Part shown: positions 7,638 through 16,347 of the stretch, one piece after another
How the letters are laid out: each line of letters begins with the position of its first letter
How positions within the stretch are numbered: the first letter of the stretch is position 1
DNA from: Oxalobacteraceae bacterium
GTDB lineage: Bacteria; Pseudomonadota; Gammaproteobacteria; Burkholderiales; Burkholderiaceae_D
Reading direction: 5' to 3'
DNA length: 64,000 nt
Assembly: GCA_027485795.1 (NCBI GenBank)
Contig: JAIXQK010000132.1
Coordinates: 1 to 64,000 of the forward strand
Program-made: the position numbers and the translations under genes
Notes under the pieces: model-generated
Told to the model about the DNA's origin: nothing
The model's input: the letters and a program-made list of their open reading frames with translations, nothing else
The model's database searches: none

Positions 7638-9953
7638 TCAAAAGGCGTATTTGATCCCTGCTTGGAAGGTGCGGGGCATACCCACTTGAATACCGCGAGT
7701 ACGGTCGACGATGTAGGTGTGGTCGGTCAGGTTTTTTGCGGTGATAAATAGGGTTGCCGAGCCTACGGTGTAGTTAGCCACCACGTTCCAGATACCATAG
7801 GCATCGATTAATCCGACTTGCCCATTTGGGTTGGCAGCCGGTGATACCGTATTAGAAAAATCTGAGTATTGCTTACCAACGAAGACGTACTCCGCACGAG
7901 CATTCCAGTTCGATGGTGCTCTGTAACCAATCGTCAGATTAAGCAAATGCTCAGGGGCATACGGAAGTCTTTTGCCCTTTTGGGATACAACTGCAGAACC
8001 AGACGAAGGACTGATGAAGTCTGATTGCTGATCCGCGACCGGTAGCCAAGTGAGTACCGTACGCAAAAAAAGATTGCCGTCGAGTGCATCTGTCAGCTTA
8101 TCGACCTGTCCTGCAAATTCGATCCCCTGAAACAAAGCCTTACCTTCAGAATAACTCGTTGAACCACCGGCAATACTTCCCACCTGCACTAGGTTGCTGA
8201 AGTTATTCCTGAACACCGCTGCGTCGAACGAAACATCTTTGGCTAAAGCCGATCTCCATCCCAACTCAGCATTGATACTTCGTTCGGCTTTCAGTTCTAT
8301 GGTCGTACCAATACCGTTTATCGCATCTTCAGCGCGAGGCGGACTGAATCCTCGGTGTACACCGCCATAAAGCGTATTGCGCTCATCAACCAAGTAGACC
8401 ATACCCGCACCTGGGATCAATTCGGTGAAGGTCGACTTTATTGCACCTGAGTTTGCGGTTGTAGTGTTGTCGTCAGTGAGGAAAGTTCGCTTATGCTGGA
8501 AATGCTCGACCCTGATGATCGGCGTGATGTGTAAACGATCGGTAAGGCTTGTCTTGCTAGTAACAAATGCAGATACGGCTTCAGTGGATCGCTTTTGATT
8601 TTCTCCAACCGTCATATTCTGACCAGCCAGATAATCTGAATAGGTCAGGTAATTTTCCTGGCGTCGGCGCTGAAGCTCATGATGGAACTTCATTCCATAC
8701 TCAAGTTCATGTTTCAAGCCAAATGCCGCAGATTGTTGCTGTACCCGGGTATCAATACCTACCGTCGAGTATGTACGCAGTCTCCCTTGCATACGACACC
8801 CCGCAAGATCAGGGTCCCCTAACGCGTTACCCAATATACGCACGCTTGATCCTCCACTCGCCGGATCACAGTTAAGCGTCGCCCTGTCATATGCATCACG
8901 CGCTCCGACCGAATAGGCTCTTGTCTCTGACGCTTGCCGCCACCAGTCACGATCAAAGTACGCGCCATAAATACTGGTCAGCACCTTAGTATCTGCATCA
9001 AGGCGCACCTCGTGCGTCGCCGACATACCTGTGCGATTGGCATCGAAAAAATCATTTTTGAACGGGTTATAACGAGGCCCGAGATTTGCATACTCGGTCT
9101 GTGTGAGACCGGAGTAAGTCAGTTGTGAATACTCCTTGAAATAGGTCGCACGTAAGACCAGCTTGTGGTCATCATTCAACTGCCCGGCCCATTTGAAATT
9201 CAAGTCATCCAAACGGCTGTGCATATTGTCGCGCGCGCCATCGGATTCTTTTCGGTAGAGATCAAGTATGGCGCCGCTGCTTGTCGCCATCACATGGCCG
9301 TTGAGGTAACCGCGCGTACCTGCAGAAAGACCAACCAGGCCACCAAACTCTTTTTGTGGCTCTGGCGTGATGTAGTTGATGACACCACCGGCGGTCTGTG
9401 GGCCAAAGCGAATCACTTGACTACCCTTGCTGACCTCAATCGATTCATAGCGATCAATCGGCGGGTGGTAGTAGCTGGCGTTATCACCATAGGGGGCGAA
9501 CGACAGTGGCAGGCCATCCTCAAGCAGCAGCGTTTTGGTTGAGCGCGTCGGGTTCAGGCCGCGAATGCCAATGTTAGGCCGCAGGCCAACGCCCTCCTCC
9601 TCACGCACATTTACGCCCGGTACCTTGCGTAAGGCCTCATTCACGTTGAAGACTCGACTCTCTTCCAAGGTGCGGCCATCAATTACGGCGGCTGAGCCAC
9701 TGCTTTCTGCGCCCGCGCGTGTGCCGCTACCAATCACGTCCACCCGAGGCAACACAGTGACTTCGCTGGTACTGGATTTGACCTCGTTGGCGCTTAACTT
9801 GATGTCTTCATTGCCTGACTTGGATTTGTCAGTACTTACTTCAGCAGCGGAAACGGCATACCCAGCGCTCACTGCCAGCAACACGCTTGCCATCGCAGTT
9901 CGAACAGAAAGCGCTGCATAGGCCAATCCGGAGCGGGGAGAAATCAGATGCAT
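7638..9953 (-). CDS. FecA-like TonB-dependent ferric siderophore/citrate receptor
   Basis: This 771-residue outer-membrane receptor imports ferric chelates using TonB energy. The N-terminus has a hydrophobic export segment (ASVLLAVSAGYAVSA). The plug follows from about residue 75, with DVIGSGTRAG, ALRKVPGVNVREEEGVGLRP, NIGIRGLNPTRSTKTLLLED and IEVSKGSQVIRFGPQTAGG. The barrel ends in the expected aromatic residue (GIKYAF). The plug resembles ferric dicitrate FecA, but there is no N-terminal signalling domain and no FecIR pair nearby. Control is therefore probably by Fur alone, and a Fur box lies on the promoter. The true ligand cannot be read from sequence; citrate is only one candidate. Confidence 0.88.
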   Translation of the reverse strand: MHLISPRSGLAYAALSVRTAMASVLLAVSAGYAVSAAEVSTDKSKSGNEDIKLSANEVKSSTSEVTVLPRVDVIGSGTRAGAESSGSAAVIDGRTLEESRVFNVNEALRKVPGVNVREEEGVGLRPNIGIRGLNPTRSTKTLLLEDGLPLSFAPYGDNASYYHPPIDRYESIEVSKGSQVIRFGPQTAGGVINYITPEPQKEFGGLVGLSAGTRGYLNGHVMATSSGAILDLYRKESDGARDNMHSRLDDLNFKWAGQLNDDHKLVLRATYFKEYSQLTYSGLTQTEYANLGPRYNPFKNDFFDANRTGMSATHEVRLDADTKVLTSIYGAYFDRDWWRQASETRAYSVGARDAYDRATLNCDPASGGSSVRILGNALGDPDLAGCRMQGRLRTYSTVGIDTRVQQQSAAFGLKHELEYGMKFHHELQRRRQENYLTYSDYLAGQNMTVGENQKRSTEAVSAFVTSKTSLTDRLHITPIIRVEHFQHKRTFLTDDNTTTANSGAIKSTFTELIPGAGMVYLVDERNTLYGGVHRGFSPPRAEDAINGIGTTIELKAERSINAELGWRSALAKDVSFDAAVFRNNFSNLVQVGSIAGGSTSYSEGKALFQGIEFAGQVDKLTDALDGNLFLRTVLTWLPVADQQSDFISPSSGSAVVSQKGKRLPYAPEHLLNLTIGYRAPSNWNARAEYVFVGKQYSDFSNTVSPAANPNGQVGLIDAYGIWNVVANYTVGSATLFITAKNLTDHTYIVDRTRGIQVGMPRTFQAGIKYAF

Positions 9954-9972
9954 GGACGTCGACTTAAATCTA

Positions 9973-9991
9973 AATGAGAACGATTCGTATT
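9973..9991 (-). promoter_or_regulatory. Fur box
   Basis: AATGAGAAC-G-ATTCGTATT is a 9-1-9 imperfect inverted repeat close to the Fur consensus. It covers the predicted transcription start and touches the -10 of the receptor promoter, so bound Fur-Fe would block transcription. Confidence 0.7.
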
Positions 9992-9992
9992 A

Positions 9993-10021
9993 ACTATACT
10001 CGGAGTGTTAACGCCCGTCAA
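9993..10021 (-). promoter_or_regulatory. Sigma70 promoter of the FecA-like gene
   Basis: On the minus strand, TTGACG (10021-10016) and TATAGT (9998-9993) are separated by 17 bp. The start should fall near 9986, inside the Fur box. Confidence 0.7.
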
Positions 10022-10096
10022 CGGTTTATTAACGCAGAGACATAGCGAGAGATTTGATACCCTTCCGGCTCACTCTTTCCAACCCCTAAAAATCCT

Positions 10097-10984
10097 ATGG
10101 CTCAGCACCCTCCTAGCCCTGTCGTCGGCATCATCGGCGGCAGCGGCATCTATGACATTGATGGTTTGGAAGACCGCCGATGGGTCAAGGTCTCGTCACC
10201 GTTTGGCGAGCCTTCGGATGAAATCCTTACCGGCACATTGTTTGGTCAAGCGATGGCCTTCCTGCCGCGCCACGGCCGTGGCCACAAAATCCCTCCTTCA
10301 GAGGTGAACTACCGCGCCAATATCGATGCCCTCAAGCGACTCGGCGTGACCGACATCCTGTCACTGTCGGCGGTCGGCTCGCTCAAAGAATCACTCGCGC
10401 CAGAAACCTTTGTAATTGTCGACCAGTTCATCGACCGTACCTTTGCGCGTGAAAAATCTTTCTTCGGCCGCGGTATGGTCGCGCACGTGTCGATGGCACA
10501 TCCGGTCTGTAGCCGCCTGGGTGATCACTTGCAGGAGGCAGCACAAGCAGCAGGTATCAACGCCGTGCGCGGCGGTACGTATCTCGCGATGGAGGGTCCG
10601 CAGTTCTCCAGCCTGGCGGAATCGCAGCTGTATCGGCAATGGGGCTGTGATGTGATCGGCATGACCAATATGCCCGAGGCGAAACTCGCGCGTGAAGCCG
10701 AGATCTGTTACGCCAGTGTCGCCATGGTGACCGACTACGACTGCTGGCATCCGGATCATGACCATGTCACCGTCGAGCAGATCATCGGTGTACTGTTAGC
10801 GAATGCAAATAAAGGACGCGAATTGGTAAAACAAGTGGTGCCCAATCTGAAAGCAGACGCAGCGGCTAGCACCTGTAGTTGCCGCAGCGCGCTGCAGTTT
10901 GCACTGATTACTTCGCCAGAGGCACGTGACCCTGTGATGCTCGATAAGCTCTCTGCAATCGCTGGCCGTATGCTGAACTCATGA
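10097..10984 (+). CDS. mtnP: S-methyl-5'-thioadenosine phosphorylase
   Basis: It phosphorolyses methylthioadenosine to adenine and methylthioribose-1-phosphate; relatives also accept 5'-deoxyadenosine. The 295 residues carry the nucleoside phosphorylase pattern: GIIGGSGIYDIDG (phosphate loop), AFLPRHGRGH, LSAVGSLKE, TYLAMEGPQFSS and GMTNMPEAKLAREAEI, then the base-site TDYDCW. This trimeric-type MTAP differs from the hydrolase MtnN. It is the first gene of a four-gene operon, overlapping the next start as ATGA. Its products are handled by the genes that follow: adenine by apt and the sugar phosphate by mtnA and the aldolase. Purine specificity could be broader, but the context supports MTA/5'-deoxyadenosine. 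Confidence 0.93.
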   Translation: MAQHPPSPVVGIIGGSGIYDIDGLEDRRWVKVSSPFGEPSDEILTGTLFGQAMAFLPRHGRGHKIPPSEVNYRANIDALKRLGVTDILSLSAVGSLKESLAPETFVIVDQFIDRTFAREKSFFGRGMVAHVSMAHPVCSRLGDHLQEAAQAAGINAVRGGTYLAMEGPQFSSLAESQLYRQWGCDVIGMTNMPEAKLAREAEICYASVAMVTDYDCWHPDHDHVTVEQIIGVLLANANKGRELVKQVVPNLKADAAASTCSCRSALQFALITSPEARDPVMLDKLSAIAGRMLNS

Positions 10985-11634
10985 GCGCACAGTTAAGGGA
11001 GCAAATCCTTGCTGCCTGCAAGCAGCTTGAGACCACGGGTCTGAATCGCGGCACTTCAGGTAATGTCAGCTGTCGCGAAGGTGATCATTTTCTGATTACG
11101 CCATCGGGGGTACCGGTCGATGAGATAACGCCTTCACGCATCGTCACGCTCAACTTTGATGGCAAAGTCATCGGAGTCGGCAAGCCTTCAAGCGAGTGGC
11201 AGTTTCATGCAGATATCTTGCGTGCACGCCCGGAGATCAATGCCGTCGTACACACACACGCACCACACGCTACTGCATTAGCTTGCCTGCGGGAAGATCT
11301 GCCGCCGTTTCATTACATGATCGCCATCGCCGGCGGTGACTCGGTGCGTTGCGCGCCCTACGCCTTGTTTGGTACCGACACCTTGTCGCACCATGCCGTT
11401 GAGGCGCTACGAGACCGTAAAGCTTGCCTGCTCGCCAATCACGGCATGATCACGCTTGGCCGCGATTTAGATGAGGCGATGGCCATCGCGATTGAGTTGG
11501 AATCTTTATGCCAGCAGTATCTTATCGCCCGACAAGTCGGTAAACCCACCCTGCTCACTGAACAAGAAATGCAGGCTGTGATCGAACGATTCAAAAGCTA
11601 TGGCAAACATGCCACGGAGATAACCAGACCATGA
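10981..11634 (+). CDS. ald2: Class II aldolase, probable 5-deoxyribulose/methylthioribulose-1-phosphate aldolase
   Basis: This is a 217-residue zinc aldolase of the fuculose-phosphate/adducin family. Visible are the substrate loop GTSGNVS and TPSGVP, the catalytic-acid region [10 protein letters not shown], the zinc-binding [11 protein letters not shown] and the third His in NHGMITLG. Known relatives linked to mtnP and mtnA (Ald2) split methylthioribulose-1-phosphate or 5-deoxyribulose-1-phosphate into DHAP plus an aldehyde. The sequence is closer to fuculose-type aldolases than to the dehydratase MtnB, and no mtnC or mtnD is present here. It overlaps mtnP and apt by ATGA. The family is certain; the substrate is inferred from the operon. 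Confidence 0.8.
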   Translation: MSAQLREQILAACKQLETTGLNRGTSGNVSCREGDHFLITPSGVPVDEITPSRIVTLNFDGKVIGVGKPSSEWQFHADILRARPEINAVVHTHAPHATALACLREDLPPFHYMIAIAGGDSVRCAPYALFGTDTLSHHAVEALRDRKACLLANHGMITLGRDLDEAMAIAIELESLCQQYLIARQVGKPTLLTEQEMQAVIERFKSYGKHATEITRP

Positions 11635-12158
11635 ATATTCAATCGCTGATTCGTACGATTCCGGATTATCCGAAACCGGGTATTCAGTTTCGAGATATCA
11701 CCACTTTGCTCAAAGATGCCGATGGCTTCCGAAGCACGATTGATCAATTCATCGAGCGCTATCGTGACCGCGACATCACTAAGATTGCAGGTACCGAAGC
11801 GCGTGGTTTTTTGTTTGGCGCCCCTTTGGCCTACGCGCTTGGGGTTGGGTTTGTGCCAGTGCGCAAACAAGGCAAACTCCCCGGCAAAACCACCGGCCAC
11901 GAATATGCCCTCGAATATGGTCACGACCGCATCGAGATGCACGATGATGCAATCGATGCAGGCGACAAGGTGCTGGTGATTGATGATCTGCTGGCGACCG
12001 GTGGTACTGCGCAAGCGACGGTCATGCTGGTGCGTGGCTTGGGTGGCATAGTGGCGGAGTGTGCTTTCGTCGTCGACCTGCCAGATTTGGGGGGGCGCGC
12101 CAAGCTCGAGAAAATGGGGCTGAAGGTATTTACCCTCTGCGAATTCGAAGGCGACTAA
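11631..12158 (+). CDS. apt: Adenine phosphoribosyltransferase
   Basis: It converts adenine and PRPP to AMP. The 175 residues match the family: [47 protein letters not shown], and the PRPP loop [14 protein letters not shown]. The start overlaps the aldolase stop (ATGA), so it is translated in series with mtnP and ald2. Its place makes clear sense, since MtnP releases adenine and Apt recaptures it. After its stop comes a 106-bp hairpin element before mtnA. Soluble and cytoplasmic. Confidence 0.96.
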   Translation: MNIQSLIRTIPDYPKPGIQFRDITTLLKDADGFRSTIDQFIERYRDRDITKIAGTEARGFLFGAPLAYALGVGFVPVRKQGKLPGKTTGHEYALEYGHDRIEMHDDAIDAGDKVLVIDDLLATGGTAQATVMLVRGLGGIVAECAFVVDLPDLGGRAKLEKMGLKVFTLCEFEGD

Positions 12159-12263
12159 GAGCCTACTTCGTGAGGCCGCTTGCGGCGTTGGCAGCACCTT
12201 GCCGTACGTCGCGTACTGTCTGCGGTGCTGCCGCCTTGCCATCGACCTAACGAAATAGGCTCT
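12158..12263. repeat. 106-bp nested inverted-repeat (MITE/REP-like) element
   Basis: The outer arms AGAGCCTACTTCGT (12158-12171) and ACGAAATAGGCTCT (12250-12263) are complementary over 14 positions with one mismatch. Inside lie GGCAGCACC (12190-12198) and GGTGCTGCC (12224-12232), a perfect 9-bp pair, around a GTAC..GTAC core. The apt stop codon lies at the left arm. A single long RNA hairpin would form between apt and mtnA. Its layout resembles a small non-autonomous repeat, but only one copy is visible in this window. It may act as a processing or attenuation site within the operon. Confidence 0.6.
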
Positions 12264-12279
12264 AGAAGTCTTTAACAAA

Positions 12280-13350
12280 ATGTCCAATTCAATTAATACC
12301 GACAAAGTCGTCGCACTGCGCTGGCATGACGCACCTGACTATGGCCACCTGGATATGGTGGATCAGACGCGTTTGCCAGCGGTATTCGAGTATTTATCCT
12401 ACGACTCGGCAGCCGGTGTCGCCGAAGGTATTCGAAGCATGGTTGTCCGTGGCGCGCCTGCCATTGGTGTTGCCGCAGCTTACGGCGTCGCACTGGAGGC
12501 CTTGCGGCAGCAATCACAAGCGCGTGCGGTGTTTGACGCGGCGCTAGATGCCGGGTTCAGTGTGCTAGCCGAAAGCCGACCTACCGCAGTCAATCTGTTC
12601 TGGGCACTCGAACGCATGCGACGCTGCCAAACGAAGCATGTCGATCAGAGCCCGCCGCAAATAGCGGCTGCGCTGTTGGCTGAGGCAATTGCAATTCATA
12701 GCGAAGATATTTCCATCAACCGACAAATGGGCGAGTATGGCGCTACCTTGATAGCAGATGGCGCGCGCGTACTCACGCATTGCAATGCAGGTGCCCTCGC
12801 CACTGCCGGCCATGGCACTGCATTAGGTGTGATTCGATCAGCAGTCGCTAGCGGAAAGCGCATCAGCGTGATTGCTGATGAAACACGCCCCTTTCTGCAA
12901 GGTGCGAGGTTGACTGCCTGGGAAATGGTGCAAGAGAAAATTCCGGTCACACTCATCACCGATAATATGGCCGGACACCTGATGGCTCGCGGGGAAATCG
13001 ATGCGGTCATTGTTGGCACTGATCGCGTCGCTGCGAACGGCGACGTAGCTAACAAAATCGGGACTTACATGGTAGCCGTTTTGGCTGCACGCCATGGCAT
13101 CCCCTTTTACGTCGCGTGTCCACTGTCGACCATTGATCTATCAGTCGCAAGCGGCGATCAGATCCCCATCGAAGAACGAGCAGCGAGTGAAGTGACAGGG
13201 TTTCGGGAAACACAATGGGCAGCCCATGGTGTACAGGTACGCAATCCCTCATTCGATGTCACCCCAGCGTCGCTAGTCAGCGCCATCATCACCGAGAAAG
13301 GTGTTGTTCACTCACCAGATGAAGACAAACTACGCGCACTGTTCGAGTAA
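12280..13350 (+). CDS. mtnA: Methylthioribose-1-phosphate isomerase
   Basis: This eIF2B-related isomerase opens methylthioribose-1-phosphate (or 5-deoxyribose-1-phosphate) to the ribulose form used by the aldolase. The 356 residues include MVVRGAPAIGVAAAYG, LTHCNAGALATAGHGTALGV (catalytic Cys), VIADETRPFLQGARLTAWEM, and DRVAANGDVANKIGTYMVAV (catalytic Asp), then PFYVACPLSTID. It is the last gene of the mtnP operon, separated from apt by the hairpin element. The next gene converges from the other strand six bases after its stop. Confidence 0.95.
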   Translation: MSNSINTDKVVALRWHDAPDYGHLDMVDQTRLPAVFEYLSYDSAAGVAEGIRSMVVRGAPAIGVAAAYGVALEALRQQSQARAVFDAALDAGFSVLAESRPTAVNLFWALERMRRCQTKHVDQSPPQIAAALLAEAIAIHSEDISINRQMGEYGATLIADGARVLTHCNAGALATAGHGTALGVIRSAVASGKRISVIADETRPFLQGARLTAWEMVQEKIPVTLITDNMAGHLMARGEIDAVIVGTDRVAANGDVANKIGTYMVAVLAARHGIPFYVACPLSTIDLSVASGDQIPIEERAASEVTGFRETQWAAHGVQVRNPSFDVTPASLVSAIITEKGVVHSPDEDKLRALFE

Positions 13351-13356
13351 ACAGAC

Positions 13357-16029
13357 TCAGGCGCTGGTCAGCACCGGATCAAAGAAAACTTTATCGAACA
13401 ACTTAGGAATCTCGCCCGCCGGCAGCGGCGGCGATACTAAATAACCCTGAATCTGATCAGCACCCATACCCTGCAAGAGTTGCAATTGTTCAGCGGTCTC
13501 TACCCCTTCTGCGACTACGGAAATATCTAGGCTACGACCGACAGACACCATGGTCTCGCACAAAGTATTCGCCTGAGCGTCCTTGCCCAATCGACGCACA
13601 AAGGATTGATCGATCTTTAGTACATCAATATCTAGACTCTGTAGCTTGGATAGCGAAGAGTAACCCGTACCAAAGTCATCAATCTCTAGCTCGATACCCA
13701 TCTCGCGTAGCTTGCGTAGCTCTGCTTGGGCAATACCATCCTCATCCAGCATGCTTGATTCAGTAAGCTCAAGTGCGATCCACTTTGTAGGTAACTTATA
13801 TTTTTCGAGACTAGAGACCAAGGTGTTGCGCAAGCCCTCTCCCTTGAGCTGTATCGCGGATACGTTAACCGACACCGGCTGCACGGGAAAGCCCTCGGCA
13901 TACCACTCTGCAATCTGCGCGCAAACCTTACGGACGACATACTCACCGATGGGAACGATTAGGCCAGTTTGCTCCGCAACAGGGATGAACTCCACAGGTG
14001 ATAACAAACCGCGCTCGGGGTGACGCCAGCGAATTAGCGCCTCCATACCAGTTAGCTCGCCGTTACGGGCATCGGCACGTGGCTGGTAATAGATGATAAA
14101 TTCTTCACGCCGGATAGCCGTTTCAAGTGCTTGTTCAATCGTGATTCGTTCGCGAATCCGGTGTGCATAGACCTCGTCGTAGTGTCGCGCCTGCGCTTTA
14201 CCCTCCGACTTTGCTTCATACATAGCAATATCGGCAGCCATCAACAAACTATCCACATCAGTTGCATCATCCGGATACAAGCTGATACCAACCGATGCAC
14301 GTAGATTAAATGCCCGCCATGCACTTCCCGCACTCATCACCTCAATCGAATCAATCAGATGAAGCGCCACTCGCATAGCCTGCGCCTCCGCATCATCACC
14401 AAGCTGATCCAGCAACACAGTAAACTCGTCACCACCAATTCTGGCGAGTCGGTCTTGACCACCAATCGCCTCGTAAAGCGCTCGCGCGATTGCGACCAAG
14501 ACATCATCGCCTGTACGATGACCCAGTGCATCGTTGATATGCTTGAAATTATCCAGATCAAGGTAAAGAAGCGCGATCTTCGCATTGGTCTGAGCAGCAT
14601 TCTCCAATACGTTGGGCAGGTGCTGGTTCAGCCAATGACGATTCGGAAGACCAGTGAGCGCATCCGTTCGTGCCATTCGCGCCAGTGTTTCTGCTTGCTG
14701 CCGCGCATCCGACACATCCCTGACTGTTATTGCAATGCCGTTTCCAGATCGTACACCGCGACGCTGAAACCATCCGGGCGCATGCTGTCGATCGTGCGGC
14801 ACATGGAACTCATCTTCCCAAAAATCTTCGGTAAGTACACGGTTGCAATAGATTCGAACATTTTCGAGCTCATACCCTTCGAACACCTGATCAATCGATT
14901 GTCCGATCATTTCAGCTCGCGAACGGTACTGCATCTCGGCAGCACGTTCATTACAATCTTCAATGATCCAGCCACCGTCCTGCTGAAGCGTAGGTCGAAG
15001 CATAAAGAATGCTTCGCGGGCTGCATCGACCGCCAACCGGAAAGTCGCTTGTACTTGCGCCTGATGATGACGATTCATAGCACTACGAATTTGCATACTG
15101 GCACCGAATGCCGCCACTAACAACAGCAACCCACTCACCAAGCCTGCAATGATTTGGTAAGAATGGCGAGTTGACTCATATGGCGATAATGCGTGATTAA
15201 GGCCGGATGCAACCACCACGACAAAGGGATAATCTTCGATCTTATCCCAGCCAACTACCCGCGCCTGCTGATCAATAAAAGAATCGGCTGGGTCAACACG
15301 TGAGCCTCGAATACCATCAAATCGAACAGGTACGGTGTAATATGCGGCGCGAACGTTCTCTCCACTTCGCGTACCAATGACGCCACCCTCGTTGAACCTT
15401 ATAGAAACAAAATCGTCCGTCGGCAAATTACCTACCTCTGGGAATGCTAATAAATAATTGACCTCAACCGCAATTAGCACCACGCCACCAAAACTTCCAT
15501 CGGCCTTATTGATACGCCGGGTAAATCGAATAATCTGCTTTCCCTTCAAGCCACCCCTGCCCTCAGTAGGTGAAGTTATCAGTATCTTGGTGCCATCACT
15601 TTCTCGTGTGCGCTGAAAAAACTCAATGTCACCCATGTAAACGCCTTGTTTCAGATTGCGAGTATTGGTGACTACATAACCTTTCTCATTGATAGCGACC
15701 GGAAACATCGCATCACGATATAGGCCTCGGCGGAATTGCTCCTCAAGGTCATTTGGTATGCCGTGCTCTTCCCAATGGTATTTAATCGAGATCGACAGCT
15801 GATCGATCTGGGAAATCGTACGCAGCAATTGGTCGCCGTGGTTACGCGCACGTTGCTGAGTATCTAGATAAAGTTTTTCGATGAGTTGCTGCTCATCGCG
15901 CTCAATCTTGATGATGGCGGCTAACCACACCAGGCTGATCAGGAGCAAGCAAGTGCCAACCCAGATAAATCCGATTTTCAGATTCGTCCGTCGTGCTGCT
16001 TTTTCTGCATGGCTTGGCAAAGTTTGCAT
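13357..16029 (-). CDS. Membrane sensor with PAS, GGDEF and EAL domains
   Basis: This cyclic-di-GMP enzyme could both make and degrade the messenger. From ATG 16029 it has about 890 residues: a first membrane segment (18-40), a periplasmic PDC/dCache-type sensor to about 290, a second membrane segment near 300-322 (IIAGLVSGLLLLVAAFGA), a PAS-like region, GGDEF, then EAL. The cyclase signature RIGGDEFTVLL is intact. The inhibitory RxxD site is absent (GGQDRLAR precedes it). The EAL part keeps MEALIRW, ELTESSML, DDFGTGYSS, KIDQSFV and AEGVET, so it should be active. The frame also permits a TTG start 28 codons earlier, but neither start has a clear ribosome site. Confidence 0.88.
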   Translation of the reverse strand: MQTLPSHAEKAARRTNLKIGFIWVGTCLLLISLVWLAAIIKIERDEQQLIEKLYLDTQQRARNHGDQLLRTISQIDQLSISIKYHWEEHGIPNDLEEQFRRGLYRDAMFPVAINEKGYVVTNTRNLKQGVYMGDIEFFQRTRESDGTKILITSPTEGRGGLKGKQIIRFTRRINKADGSFGGVVLIAVEVNYLLAFPEVGNLPTDDFVSIRFNEGGVIGTRSGENVRAAYYTVPVRFDGIRGSRVDPADSFIDQQARVVGWDKIEDYPFVVVVASGLNHALSPYESTRHSYQIIAGLVSGLLLLVAAFGASMQIRSAMNRHHQAQVQATFRLAVDAAREAFFMLRPTLQQDGGWIIEDCNERAAEMQYRSRAEMIGQSIDQVFEGYELENVRIYCNRVLTEDFWEDEFHVPHDRQHAPGWFQRRGVRSGNGIAITVRDVSDARQQAETLARMARTDALTGLPNRHWLNQHLPNVLENAAQTNAKIALLYLDLDNFKHINDALGHRTGDDVLVAIARALYEAIGGQDRLARIGGDEFTVLLDQLGDDAEAQAMRVALHLIDSIEVMSAGSAWRAFNLRASVGISLYPDDATDVDSLLMAADIAMYEAKSEGKAQARHYDEVYAHRIRERITIEQALETAIRREEFIIYYQPRADARNGELTGMEALIRWRHPERGLLSPVEFIPVAEQTGLIVPIGEYVVRKVCAQIAEWYAEGFPVQPVSVNVSAIQLKGEGLRNTLVSSLEKYKLPTKWIALELTESSMLDEDGIAQAELRKLREMGIELEIDDFGTGYSSLSKLQSLDIDVLKIDQSFVRRLGKDAQANTLCETMVSVGRSLDISVVAEGVETAEQLQLLQGMGADQIQGYLVSPPLPAGEIPKLFDKVFFDPVLTSA

Positions 16030-16297
16030 AAGGAAATAAAGTCTGCTCTTGGCGCACCCACTTTGCCGATCGTTAATCGGTTTTTGGTGCGCTGGAATAT
16101 TTCCATTATGCAAGGAAGTAGAGAAATATCAAAGTTGCCACACGGCAACTAAATCGCTGTTAGAGGAGAGTACTCACTACAAGCGTTAGGTAGAAATAGC
16201 TCGCCCGCTGCATGCATCAGCGCGCGGGGGGGACTCCCGGGTCGGCATCAACAATGGCTCGGAAGACCTTGGGTGTGTCCGTCGAGTCGAGTCACCC

Positions 16298-16326
16298 CAA
16301 AAAAAACGGCGCGGGAGACGCGCCGT
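16298..16326 (-). terminator. Terminator of the LivK-type gene
   Basis: On the minus strand CGGCGCG and CGCGCCG form a GC-rich stem with a short loop, followed by eight T. It lies about 20 bp beyond the stop at 16348. Confidence 0.85.
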
Positions 16327-16347
16327 GGTCCGGTTAAGCTGTCTGAC

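Noticed and set aside
11598..12305. Reverse frame of 235 codons over apt
   Set aside because: Antisense to a clear adenine phosphoribosyltransferase and crosses the hairpin element.
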